A program made the position numbers and the translations under genes. A stretch of DNA of 64,000 nt from Ceratodon purpureus (taxonomy: Eukaryota > Streptophyta > Bryopsida > Pseudoditrichales > Ditrichaceae). Location: the NCBI GenBank assembly GCA_014871385.1, contig CM026424.1:3475131-3539130 (forward strand), written 5' to 3'. Below are positions 36,163 through 46,851 of the stretch, piece by piece (within the stretch, counting starts at the first letter, position 1; every line of letters begins with the position of its first letter). The notes under the pieces were generated by a model. The model was given only the letters and a program-made list of their open reading frames with translations. It was not told the origin of the DNA and did not search any database.

Positions 36163-36283
36163 GATAGAGAGAGAAACATCAGTCTCCGAAGGAGACCGAC
36201 GTGAATGAAGTGTCTGTTTCGATCCACCCCCAATCCAATGTCCACATGACAAAGGTATGGAAGTAAAGATCTACTCCCCCCTT
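36163..36283 (-). mobile_element. Short (5'-truncated) SINE with 13-bp target duplication
   Basis: CTTTCTGATGCCA is repeated at 36150-36162 and 36284-36296. The 121-bp body, read on the minus strand, matches only the 3' part of the long SINEs. It ends with the hairpin GGTCTCC...GGAGAC and a TTTCTCTCTC tail. The perfect duplication shows an insertion already truncated when it landed. Confidence 0.88.
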
Positions 36284-36406
36284 CTTTCTGATGCCACTTT
36301 ATATTTAGGGCCAGTTTTATACTAAGTCCAACAGTAGGCCAAGAATGTTGTCATGGTTATTTGAGGCAAAGGATGGGATGACAAGATGAAAAAATATTAA
36401 AAAACT

Positions 36407-36671
36407 CGGTACACTAACTAACACCCATCGAACTCCCCGGGTGGGCCCACGTAGAACCTCCCAACTTGTAGGTTGTTGGTCCCACGGTCCGCGCGAAGGG
36501 TTCCCCGACTAAATTTGGGTTGTAGAACCCAAATTTTGGAATAACATCTAAAAAAAGACTATAAAACCCCGCATTTGGAATTTCAGGGTTCTACATGTAG
36601 AACATGAACAGTGTTCTACATGCTAAAAAAGGGTTCTCTGGGAGTTTAATGGGTATTAGTTAGTGTGCTCC
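36407..36671. mobile_element. MITE with about 31-bp inverted ends and 10-bp target duplication
   Basis: The ends CGGTACACTAACTAACACCC (left) and GGAGCACACTAACTAATACCC (right, reversed) continue with matching CAT..AACTCCC. The 10-bp repeat TTAAAAAACT flanks them at 36397-36406 and 36672-36681. Long inverted ends and a 9-10-bp duplication point to the Mutator superfamily. 265 bp, non-coding. Confidence 0.82.
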
Positions 36672-37559
36672 TTAAAAAACTATTTCAAGAATATTTAATT
36701 GGTTATTGTGTCAAATGACTGCTAAACAACTTCATTTAAAGGATAACTTTAATAATCCAAAAATTGCTTGAATAATTCTCAAAATAGCATATATGGAAAG
36801 AAATCAACATATGGTAGGACCCTATGTTAGATGGTATAGAAACGGGAGTTAAAAACCCAACAAATACTTCAAGGGTTTTGAAAATGGCCTTAAATAAAAA
36901 AGACAACACTTCAAATGAGCTAAAAATGAAAATATTAGTGACATTTTTAGTGAAGTTGGAGTATTCACGAGACCAAGTTTCATATCCAAGGCTTTGAAGT
37001 TGTCTAGAAAACTTGACTTTAAGTAACTTCATTTATAGAAAAGTGTTAACATATTGGCAAGCCATGTCATTTTTTCATCCATGCTTGAGATATTTCATAA
37101 AAATAGTATTAGTTGTAATGAAAACCAAACTTATCTGATTGACTACTTCTTTGAGAAGAGGTGTTTATGAAAATCTCCTTAGTAACAAAGCCAAAAAATT
37201 ATCATATCATCAATGATAACATTCTAAATGATTTGCTCCATTCTTGAAGTTGGCCACATCCATTTGCAAATACCTTTGCACATTTATCAATTTGTATTCT
37301 CTATAGAAAGAAACTTGTAGTAAAGACCACATGATTTTAAATTCTTAAGTTCTAGGTGAGATTTTCAAGGGATGAATACATCATTACCACATGAAGAATG
37401 TTTAATACCCATTACTATGACCGTTTTAGCGGCTGTGTAGAATATTGTAAGAGCATAATTTCAAATCATTTGTTAGGTAAAGCATATTTAAAAACTACAA
37501 ACTATAAACTATAAACTAAAAAATATAGATTGTAGTTCAAACACTATTCGGTGTAAACC
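36672..37559. other. AT-rich DNA, no gene seen
   Basis: No open frame with family features and no element ends recognised beyond those of the flanking MITE. Confidence 0.4.
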
Positions 37560-38400
37560 GGCACTGATAGGGTCTATAATTAGGTTATTTGAAAAGGGGA
37601 TGAGTGGGCGTGGTTCCCACGTAGTGTGGTGTATTTCTGGACTCAGCCACGAGGGATACGCCGTGACAACGCGGGTGTAAATTGTTGGGCCCGCTTCTCG
37701 TAGTAATTCCTACGAATCTGATAAATTTAGTGGATGGATTTGTACTCTGTCCTTTCCAAGATTTACGTGGCCATGGTGAATCGGCTTATGCGGTTTACCT
37801 GCAAGAAATTCAATTACTCGGTCCGACGATGATGATGTCCACTGGTCTCATGTCCAAACTGGATGCACTGTATACCCGCCGTGATATACCTGCAGCAGCT
37901 CTATTGATGACCGTCATACAAGGCCAATTCTATATTGGTATTTGTCGTCATGGATGGGTATCAATGTATCCGGATTGTTTCTCTTATTTGGGTCGTAAGA
38001 TGTTCATACCCTTATCCGTTTAATGGTTGATATTTGTTGGATGCTCTACAACTAGGTATAAATAATCAGGTCTATCCGAGTATCATCAACGTGGAAATGT
38101 GACCGGATGGTCCTAATGTCGGCGTCGAGATTCTGATTTTGTTCGTCCAAGTTGCATTGTCGGTTTGGATCATGGATGTCTATACGTAATCCCAGAGGAT
38201 TGTTCAAGTCCAGTTTAATAATAAAAAACGTGGCACTTGGAGATTAATAAAACATTGATCGATTCAGGACATGTAATTTGAATTTCAAACGCAAGGAGTG
38301 CACTTTATTATATCGATTCGTGAACGAGTGATCTGGTCACCACGATGAAATGAAGCGCCCTTACTAAGGACGGTTTGTCTAATGTACACTATGATTTTCA
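37560..38400. other. Island of codon-like composition, origin unknown
   Basis: Sequence texture changes abruptly: balanced GC, many CG dinucleotides and protein-like words in more than one frame, for example a 113-codon stretch from 37682 containing R-R-D-I-P-A-A-A-L-L-M-T-V-I-Q-G-Q and H-G-W-V-S-M-Y-P-D. I recognise no family. The region as a whole is broken in several places and is not an intact gene. It could be a fragment of a foreign or virus-like insertion, or of an unusual transposon; both are speculation. Confidence 0.3.
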
Positions 38401-38601
38401 CTCGTAACTGGGCTTTCAGATGCAATTAAACCGCCTTCTTTGTTACCATGGGTTTTTTTTTCTTCCAAAGCAAACGGGATTGCCACTTCACGTAGACACC
38501 GCTCCCCGACGATTTCACCAAGGTATGCTCCATAAGGATAAATGGCTGCCGGTCCTCTATGAAAATGAGTGGCAAGTTTGGCACGTTGATCTAAGATGTA
38601 T

Positions 38602-38709
38602 TTGTAGCACTTATTCGCCTTTTGTGCATAGGCTTCCAATCTTCTGTTGGATTGAACAGACACTTAATTCACGTCGGTGTCCTCCTGAGACCGAAGTTTC
38701 TCTCTCTCT
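38602..38709 (+). mobile_element. SINE 3' fragment
   Basis: Plus-strand match to the 3' end of the SINE family: GGATTGAACAGACACTTAAT, then TTCACGTCGG, the hairpin (GTCCTCCTGAGAC) and TTTCTCTCTCTC. Flanking CTTCCAATCTTCTG and CTTCCAGATTTCTG may be a decayed target duplication, but the first lies inside the aligned part, so this is uncertain. Confidence 0.65.
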
Positions 38710-39517
38710 TCCAGATTTCTGAAAAGGACTCTTCCAACTACCACTAGTCCGTCCCTCTACGACAATTGTGTCACCTTTGTCAGGATGTAACACAAAGCAT
38801 AAGCAATTCACAGCCAGTGCATTCTCAGTGATTCTAGGCAAAAGTCCGAGTTCAAAGCGAGGGCGGGGCACTCTCACCCGCAGTGCAGATGCAGATGTTC
38901 CTCACATTCAGAGTTATCTGGAATGGAATGTTCTACTCTCTCCTCTCTTATCTTGTAGAGAACAACTTCAAGTAGTTCAGAATTATGAGGAACAATGAAA
39001 ACATTCAGTCAACAACAACTAAGTCCATATCTGGATGCAAGACATGAATGACTGAAGAAAAACCTACAAATTTAGCCACAGGTTAAGCCAACAAGTTGAA
39101 ACTTTTAGGTCAAACATTGGATTGGTGATGTGGGAGACATGGGCGTGGCATGAAATTGTGGCACCTGTGTAGGTCATTTGCCCTGTGTTTACATCAATCA
39201 AACTTGATTACAGGCTGAGCCTCCAATCACCACAGGCACCACTTAACCTGGCTGTTGTGAATGATTTCAATTCGCTGTTTCAAGGTTCAATACCACCAAA
39301 AAGTACATGCTACCACTGTGAAGTTGTGCAGAAAAGTACAAAAGCAACAAATAACTTAAATACATGCTAAATCACCTACTGCCAGTTAGTTGCGTAGAAC
39401 CCAGCAGATGGTGAAAAAATGTTTTGCTTGAGTCCCACCAAAAAAGTAAGGAGAAGAAAATGTGAAGAGGGAATTTAAAATAAAAAAGAAGAAGAAGATG
39501 GGGACCATCACATGTAG

Positions 39518-39827
39518 CCCCGGCGATAAACCTTGCCCTCGTCTTAATGACAAGCCCCCCCTAACCAAGGCACCCAGTGCAGGGGAGCAAAAAGCCCCCT
39601 ATAAAACTTTTGTTAATTGAAAAAAAAAATTAAAAATTAAAATGAATTGCCTAAAAGTATCTAAGTGGGTCCCCTTATGCTAATTTGGAGTCCTTTGTTC
39701 CATTAAAAATAACCAAATTATTAAAAGAGGACGGCATGTTCCTAAAATTAGAATGAGGAAGGAAGGGAGGAGTGGGATGGCCCTCTCCCTCATTGTTTAT
39801 TTTCAAGGACGAGGTTTATTGTACGGG
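39518..39827. mobile_element. MULE-like MITE with 9-bp target duplication
   Basis: CACATGTAG is repeated at 39509-39517 and 39828-39836. The ends CCCCGGCGATAAACCTTG (left) and CCCGTACAATAAACCTCG (right, reversed) are inverted. A second member of the family lies at 50344-50763. The 310-bp interior is AT-rich and non-coding. Confidence 0.82.
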
Positions 39828-39949
39828 CACATGTAGTAGTGCTTGGGTTCTGATACAAGTTGAGGGCCTCCTTCCATATTGCAGTCGAGCTACTTCAGGA
39901 AGCCAGGAAGCCAGCTTCCAATTGATGAGTAATGAGCGCTCACAAAGCA

Positions 39950-40280
39950 TTTGATTCTTCATACAGTGCTTGCTTCATTCGACAACCGGTGAGGTGGTTG
40001 TGAGTTCAAATTTCAATGCCAACGTGGTGCCTACTACCATAGTTCACTCGACTATGGTGGGGGGTCTTGAGACCTCGTTGTATAGTTACCCAAAAAGACC
40101 TTGGGGGAGATAACATGTCGGTTGTCTTCAATGCACATAGTGTAGAAAAGTGTTTACCTTCGAAAAGGGGGAGTAGCTCTAGATTCATTATCCTTTGTCC
40201 AGTGGCCATCGGATTAGTGAATAGAATGAACAAACACTATATTCACGTCGGCCCCTTTGGAGTTGGAGTTCTTTTTCTTC
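39950..40280 (+). mobile_element. Long tRNA-derived SINE with imperfect target duplication
   Basis: TAATGAGCGCTCA(CA)AAGCA flanks it at 39930-39949 and 40281-40298, differing by a 2-bp gap. The head has a B-box-like GTGAGTTCAAATTTC. The body is colinear with the SINE at 18027-18398 (CTTGAGACCTCGTTGTAT, GTTTACCTTCGAAAAGG) and ends with ATATTCACGTCGG and a TC-rich tail. 331 bp. Confidence 0.85.
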
Positions 40281-40562
40281 TAATGAGCGCTCAAAGCACT
40301 TAGGTGCAAACTTCTCCCAGCAATTGGTCTACAAATATTATAAATTTCTGAAATACAATTAATGAATACTCACCGATGGCTCTCAAATCAAAATTTGTGC
40401 AAAGCCTGCTTTCAGCTCCCATGATAAGGTGGAGAGCCAGTGATCAACAAGGGACCAAAAACCGCTTAATCTACCTTGGGGCTTGAAATGAATACCATTG
40501 ATAGACACTCCAGTTTCTGGTCCCTTGTTGGTTGTTGGTCCTCTGCCTTTATAGATGGAATG

Positions 40563-40979
40563 GAATCTATCTAATCTCATTAATGAATTCTCAAAATAAC
40601 AATTTCATGAATTTTGGTACCTTTTCAAAGTCCAAAACATTAATACAGTGTGTGTATTCAAAACTTTCTTGTTACAAACAGCTAAAACACAATTTCGACT
40701 GTTGGAATGTTCTTTTTTGCAGTTAAGGTAAACTAATGAAATGTTGTTTGACAAATCTATTTTCCAGTCCAATTTAAAAATTCTAAAAATACCTAAAATT
40801 GAGTGATTTATAGCTGATATAAGATGAAGGGGTATAACCGTGGCTACTTCTTGATTTTCCACGGATCTAGATTTGAGTTAAAACATGATTTTTGAGCACA
40901 GTAACTAGTATAAGGTTTCTAGTTGTCATATACAACTATGGTAAATATTTCCGTGGTCATAGGCTCAGGAATTTGGGGG
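40563..40979. mobile_element. TTAA-family element, copy c', truncated and internally deleted
   Basis: Closely similar to 25147-25789 over its length, but it starts abruptly at the left and lacks a segment of a few hundred bases before the right end. The right end (AGGAATTTGGGGG) abuts the TTAA at 40980-40983. Similar open frames on the minus strand of both copies reflect nucleotide homology rather than a gene. Confidence 0.72.
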
Positions 40980-40983
40980 TTAA

Positions 40984-41911
40984 CCTCTAAGTGCCCAAGA
41001 AAGCCAAAACGGCTTTTTGCCATTTCGGTCAGTCTAGATAAAGGGGTTAAAATTGATATTTTTGCCTAAGATTTTTACTGGATGCTCCTTGTACTGCAAA
41101 GTTTATGTGGTAAGATTTGCAAAGCCAAATTCCAATTTGAAGACCTTCATCTAGAAATTTTAGGTTTCAAGTCCAAAACGGGCAGCTTAAAATTAGGCTT
41201 TTTTTTTAAAACAATTCTTGAAATACGTTCATAACCAAACCACCACTCAAATTCCAAAGAGACCCAAGTCAAAAAATATACCAATTTTACAAGGGCAGCC
41301 TCTAAAAATTACAAAGACAAGCTTCAATATTTGCAGTATTTTTTGAATTACTTCTTTCAAAATTTGTCAAAATTTGAGATTTTAGAATTTTTCAAAAATA
41401 ATTTCGCTCAAAAATCAAAACCTTATAAAGGCACCTAACCACCGTTCAGATTTTTCTAAAACCAAATATACGTGACGTCATGCATGTTTTACTTTATCAA
41501 CGTTTTCAAACCTACTTCTAGAAAACAATTTTTATGAGAGCCAAAAAAAGGAATGAGTCTCTCAAATTTTCCATGGAGGTACTCAAATTGATTACCTACG
41601 TGGGAAAAAATATGGACAAAATGTTTGAGGTAACAATCTTCAACTCCCCTTTTGCACCATTTTGACCATGTCATTAAGCCAATGCCTAAAAAAAGTTTTG
41701 CTGCAACTTTGAATATTATAACCTCTAAGATGGTAAACATCCAACGGCCTAAAATTTTATCAGTACATTTAAAGAAGGTTTAGTACAAGATCTTACGGCT
41801 AGATGTATAAAAAAGCAAATTTGTTTGGTTCAAATTGTCGTTTCTACATGCTGGTCAAAAATCACTGTTTTGGAGGTTTTGAGACCCAAAACACGCTTGG
41901 GCACTTAGGGG
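40984..41911. mobile_element. TTAA-flanked inverted-repeat element, copy b (928 bp)
   Basis: Left end CCTCTAAGTGCCCAAG, right end reversed CCCCTAAGTGCCCAAG: 15 of 16 match. TTAA flanks at 40980-40983 and 41912-41915. The interior is AT-rich and non-coding, with GATCTTACGGCTAGATG near 41791. It is closely related to copy e (51723). It is the best-preserved member of the family here. Confidence 0.8.
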
Positions 41912-41915
41912 TTAA

Positions 41916-44900
41916 AAAAATCTACATAAATTTCTTATTAAAGCCCAAAGCTGTTGCCTTCTAATGTACTCAGACGTAGCAAATTTGGCTAATTTTAGTG
42001 CCAAAATGACTTACTCTTAGAAGATGATTGAACCACAGTAGAGTGTTTGTTATATTTTCTTGTGGGAATTTATTAATTTTTTTCTTATAACACAAACAAG
42101 AAGAGAAGGTTCTTGAGCTATAGGAAATTAGTCATCTTCTATTGATAAAATTGAGGCAATCATTGACATCAAATCAATATCTATCTTATATAAACCATAT
42201 CTCAATTGGCCATAGATTTGTTATAATAATCAATCCATTGTTGTACTTGTTTATGCATCTTCTTTATTTGTTTAATACCCTCGTTTGTATTTTAGAACTC
42301 TTTTAACAAAAAAATAATCAATTTTTGTAAATTTTTCAATATTCAATTCACATGCTTTAGGCTGAGTGCTTGGATTTTAGAACTTTGGTGTATGAATTCA
42401 ATTTTAGATGGCTTTGATTTTTAAATTTTTGTGTATTTTATCAACACAAAATTTTGGACTCTTCATTTGAAAGGACTCCAAATTTGACCAAATGACCTTT
42501 TATTTTGTCTGTTTATAAAGGCCCCTCTCACTTCTAAGGACTCCAAGCTTTTTCTTAATGATGAACAATAATTGATTTACAAGTGTTACAAGTATAATTG
42601 GTAGTGAGATGTCGAAATTTTAAGTGTACAATTTTATAATAGACTTATTGCACATCGTATAGCTTAAATTTAGACTTATGGATCAAAATAGATAATAAGG
42701 TATTCCATTATTATACAAACTTATTAAAAGATTATTTTAAATACTACATAGTTTAAAAGATTTATTTGAAAAATCATCTTTAATGCGCACCATTCTTATT
42801 AAGATTGCATAAATATTTGATCAAAAAAATTATCTCCAATAAATTTTCATAAGCATTATTGGTATCTTTCTTATTTTGTTATCTTTTTGTTGTGTTGTAA
42901 TCCCTATTTTTTTTTATCTTTTCCACTATAAAATAACATGAAATACTTAATGATAGAGCATACTTGCCTGCCATTTGTGTTTCATAAAAGTATGGAGTTC
43001 AAATTTATTTTAAACCCGGGCGAAAGCATCAACCCAACAAAAACGGGTTGATTTAGGGTCTAGTTAGGCTCCCCGTAGGTCAGTTTTTACTGGATGAAGT
43101 CAATTATCATATCTTTCCATTTATGCTTCAAAATTCTTCAAACTTTTGGAGATATTTGCAGTCAAAGTTTAAAAATACTATTAGGGCATGCTAAAATTTG
43201 CCCAAAACTGTAGTATATCCTCATTTATCCTTAAAATCTGCCAAAAATCAATTAGTTCACATAAACTTCAAAAATTCACCAAAATTTGAGATTCTCCTTT
43301 TCTCAAGTTTCAATTTTTATACATGTAAATAAAATTGGAAGGCATAATCTCGCCGCTCGGATTTCCAATCCAATATTTCTCCATATGCCTTTCCTACTAT
43401 CAAAGACCATCCTTTGTTTATGAGTTTCACCATACCTCTAAGTTGAAAATCAAGCATTTCTTTAGATTTTACAAGTCACATGAGGGAAAAAAGTGCATGG
43501 ACATATTCCAAAGCCACCTAGGAACAAGAATTTGAAGATCCTCACATCAAATTTACTTTTGAAATTGATTTTTTTGGCACACTAAATAGTTCAAACCCGT
43601 TTTGCAATAAGATTCTTTTTTTTTTCCAAATTTAAACATTATGATCTCACAAACTGTAAGGATTTTGAATCTAAAAGTTGACGTACACATACATGTACAA
43701 GTAAGGTACTAGACCTTACAATTATTCCTCCTAAAATACATCAAAACTAGAAAACTTACACTTTGTATTGAAAGAGTCTAATTTTGAGGGTTTTTGGCAG
43801 TTTTGATGCCTTTCAACTTTAGGAATTAATTACAATGAATTTATTTTTGGAACCATGGATCCAAAATTAATATGAGGATGAGAAAAACTAATTTTAGACA
43901 ACATTATCATTTTATGATTTATAATTTTACACATCAACAAGAAAAAGTTAGAAATTTTTCCTACCAAAGACTACCTGTCTTAATTGCAAGGGCTAGGTTT
44001 ATCAATAAGGAAAATATTATACAAAATATTAATTCAAAGTGGAGTCAAATTCTTGTTGGCATGTCAATCATGGTCATAGAAAAACTTCTTCTAGTCCTAA
44101 TGTTAAAAATTTCAATCTGCACAACATGGATCCAAATATGCTTTATTTTTTCTAAATTTATGAATGTAAACCAACTCATTTCTTATTATTTCATACTTTC
44201 TTCATTTTATTTAAAATATAAATTTTGTATTAAAAATAATATACCAAAAATATCTAGAAATTGTGTCGATATATATATCTAGAAATTCAATTATACTATC
44301 AACTTATGAATGCAATTTGTCAAAAAACTGACCTTATTTTTCCAATGTATAGGCATTGAGGCCCACCTCAACTGAACCAACATGAAGAATATTTAGCATT
44401 TCTCCGACCCACAAGCTTGGAATTTAAATTAAACTGACCCTAATGTACAGCACCTCTAGGCCTCTAATCCGGACAAGCTCAACCATGATTAGGCCTGACT
44501 AACTTACTTACAGCACCTAATTAAGCTCTTCTCTCATCTAGGGATCAGCAATCGTCTCAGATTAGGGAGCCTTAAACAGCGTCAAATTTATCCAAAAAAG
44601 GCCCAGATAATCCAAAGGCAGTAACATACAAGCCAAGAGTACCATGAACTTAAATTTAGAAAACCCATTTCACCAAGCGAATGAGAATTTAGAAGAACTA
44701 AAAGAATCAAAAAGATTATGTGGACTAATTATGGCCTGACCCTATTTGTGAGAGCTCCATGTATCCATAACGAAGTGGGCCCCACTTGATAGGAAGCTCA
44801 TGATCTCATGGTCACTCAAAACAGGATTATAATCGGAAACTTTGATGAAGTAATCATGCTCAATTCATCGATATATATTTATCACTGCTTTATATTTATC

Positions 44901-46109
44901 TCTTTCTCATTACAGTGACAGTTCCCCGCATCCTGTCAAACCTTGTGATTGAATGATAAGGCCACCTACATTTTCCTTTTCACCTGCCCATATTATTAAG
45001 CATGTAAATCCATAAACGTTTACCACGATGATTGAGAGAGAGAGTAAAGACCACCAAACAATTGAATTGTAATTTAAAAAAATATGTTTATTGTCGGGGT
45101 ACCCTAGGAGGTGGTGGTTAATTTCCGGCCGTAAAATCTCCACTCTACCGTATGGAAATTCCCCGGTGACGGGTTGCCAAAAAAATAACTAGTGAGCTTG
45201 CCGCTGGTTGTGAGAAACAATTCATATGCCTCATAAAAACTAAATTAAGATTTTATTTTTATTTTTATTTTTTATAATTTTTATTAAATGTGGACGAATT
45301 TGTATCCCTGAGCTGGGTGCATATTTTTCTTCGTGCTGCTGGTGTTCTGTGTGTCGAAAACCATACCTTTGATATTACAGGTAAAGTGAAGAATTAGAAA
45401 GAAGAATAATTAATAAAATTAGTAACCCAACTGTCAAGGGCAACGAGAATTCCCTCCAACTGCTATACCCCCAATTTGGTCCAGGAAGCACTGTTAAACA
45501 CTTCCTAAGTTCCATATACAGTTGTTGGTTTAATAGTATGCTCTTGTTTTCAGATTATGTTGGGAATGTAAAAAACTTCTTGTACTAATCACCACTTTTC
45601 AGATGAAAAATAAAAAATAGTAATTCACCGAAATAGTGTGCCTCAGAGAGTGACGTATCTACTGAATCTTAAGCAGTTTGAAGGAAACAACCATGATTTC
45701 CAAATACCATGTAGATAAATCCATATTATCTTACAACCTTTCATTACATGTATCCATTAGAATATAATTGAGTTCTAACACGATAAACCGCATAAAAAAA
45801 AATCCTCTAGATTTTTCATGTATCTATTGTAAGCATATTTAATATGGGTTCCCTTACTTGATCACGAAAGAAAGAATGAAAAAAACTTTGGTCTTTAAAA
45901 GGGAATCATTGCAAAGATAATATATGTTTGTTCCACCACTAAGCCTACATACACATGATTTATAGAGGTATTATTGAGCATCACATTGTTCAATGACTCG
46001 CATTAAAATGAATCAAAAATATACTAGAAACTCTATTATTTAATTTTGATCTTTTCCCTTGTTTATTGTGATGATAACTCCTTTGTTTAATACAATAATA
46101 ATGAAGTTG
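41916..46109. other. AT-rich intergenic DNA, no gene seen
   Basis: Long AT-rich tract. The 136-codon open frame at 43872-44282 is Ile/Lys/Asn/Phe-rich with no domain and is judged a composition effect. Around 45085-45180 TTTATTGTCGGGG may be a lone MITE end. Confidence 0.45.
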
Positions 46110-46247
46110 CACTAGTGCAAAAGGTGTATAACACCAAAGATGAACACCAAGCACTACCGGATTACACCAAAAATTTAAAACTTTTGGTGTAATCCATCAC
46201 TACTTGGTGTTCATCTTTGCTGTACTTGTACACTTTTTCCACTAGTG
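46110..46247. mobile_element. Small CACTA-type inverted-repeat element
   Basis: The ends CACTAGTGCAAAAGGTGTA (left) and CACTAGTGGAAAAAGTGTA (right, reversed) bound 138 bp. The halves are further complementary (GGTGT...ACACC, AACACCAAG...CTTGGTGTT), so it can fold back almost completely. The 3-bp flanks TTG and TCC do not match, so the target duplication is lost or the ends are off slightly. Confidence 0.65.
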
Positions 46248-46851
46248 TCCAAAAATGAAGCCAAAAAATGAACTCAGGTTCAGTCAAAAAATGAAGTTGG
46301 GTTTGTTTCAACAAAAAAATAAATCAAATAATGAAGTTGAAATTTACAAATAATTTCGTCCTTCTTTTTCCATGATTGCCTGGAGTAAAGCACTCTCATT
46401 GAGCCAATCACAAATTTTAGGGCGTCCCTGAATATTCACATTGTCATTGTAAAGTGGCGCCTTTGCTCTTGCTCCAAAGTATTGGCATGGTGGCAACCTA
46501 AAATCCAATCACATCCTTTTTGTTTTATCTTTGAACAGTATAGAGTTTCCGGGCAAAAAATAGTTCACTAGACTATGAAAAATTAGAAGGAAATGACAGA
46601 AAAAATTTATTTTGAAAAGCATTTCCGCAACAAAGGGATGGGAGTCCCTTGGCCCAACACAACGAATATGCTGTAAGTGCAAACTTAGCCAACATATTCG
46701 TGTAATTCGATTCCCACTCTAGAACCCATCTCTGAGATACCATAGTTTGTACGTACGATGTACAGGGTTAATTTATATCCCATATATGCCTCAATTTAGA
46801 ACTGATTAAAATTCTTTGGTGGTGTAACTTTTACTACTCCCCAACATCTTA
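46248..46851. other. Spacer between the CACTA-type element and the pogo-like transposon
   Basis: AT-rich and non-coding. No supported feature apart from the TA dinucleotide at 46850-46851 that belongs to the pogo-like insertion. Confidence 0.4.

Noticed and set aside
43872-44282. 136-codon open frame on the plus strand
   Set aside because: Composition is dominated by Ile, Lys, Asn, Phe and Tyr as expected from AT-rich DNA; no domain or splice context.
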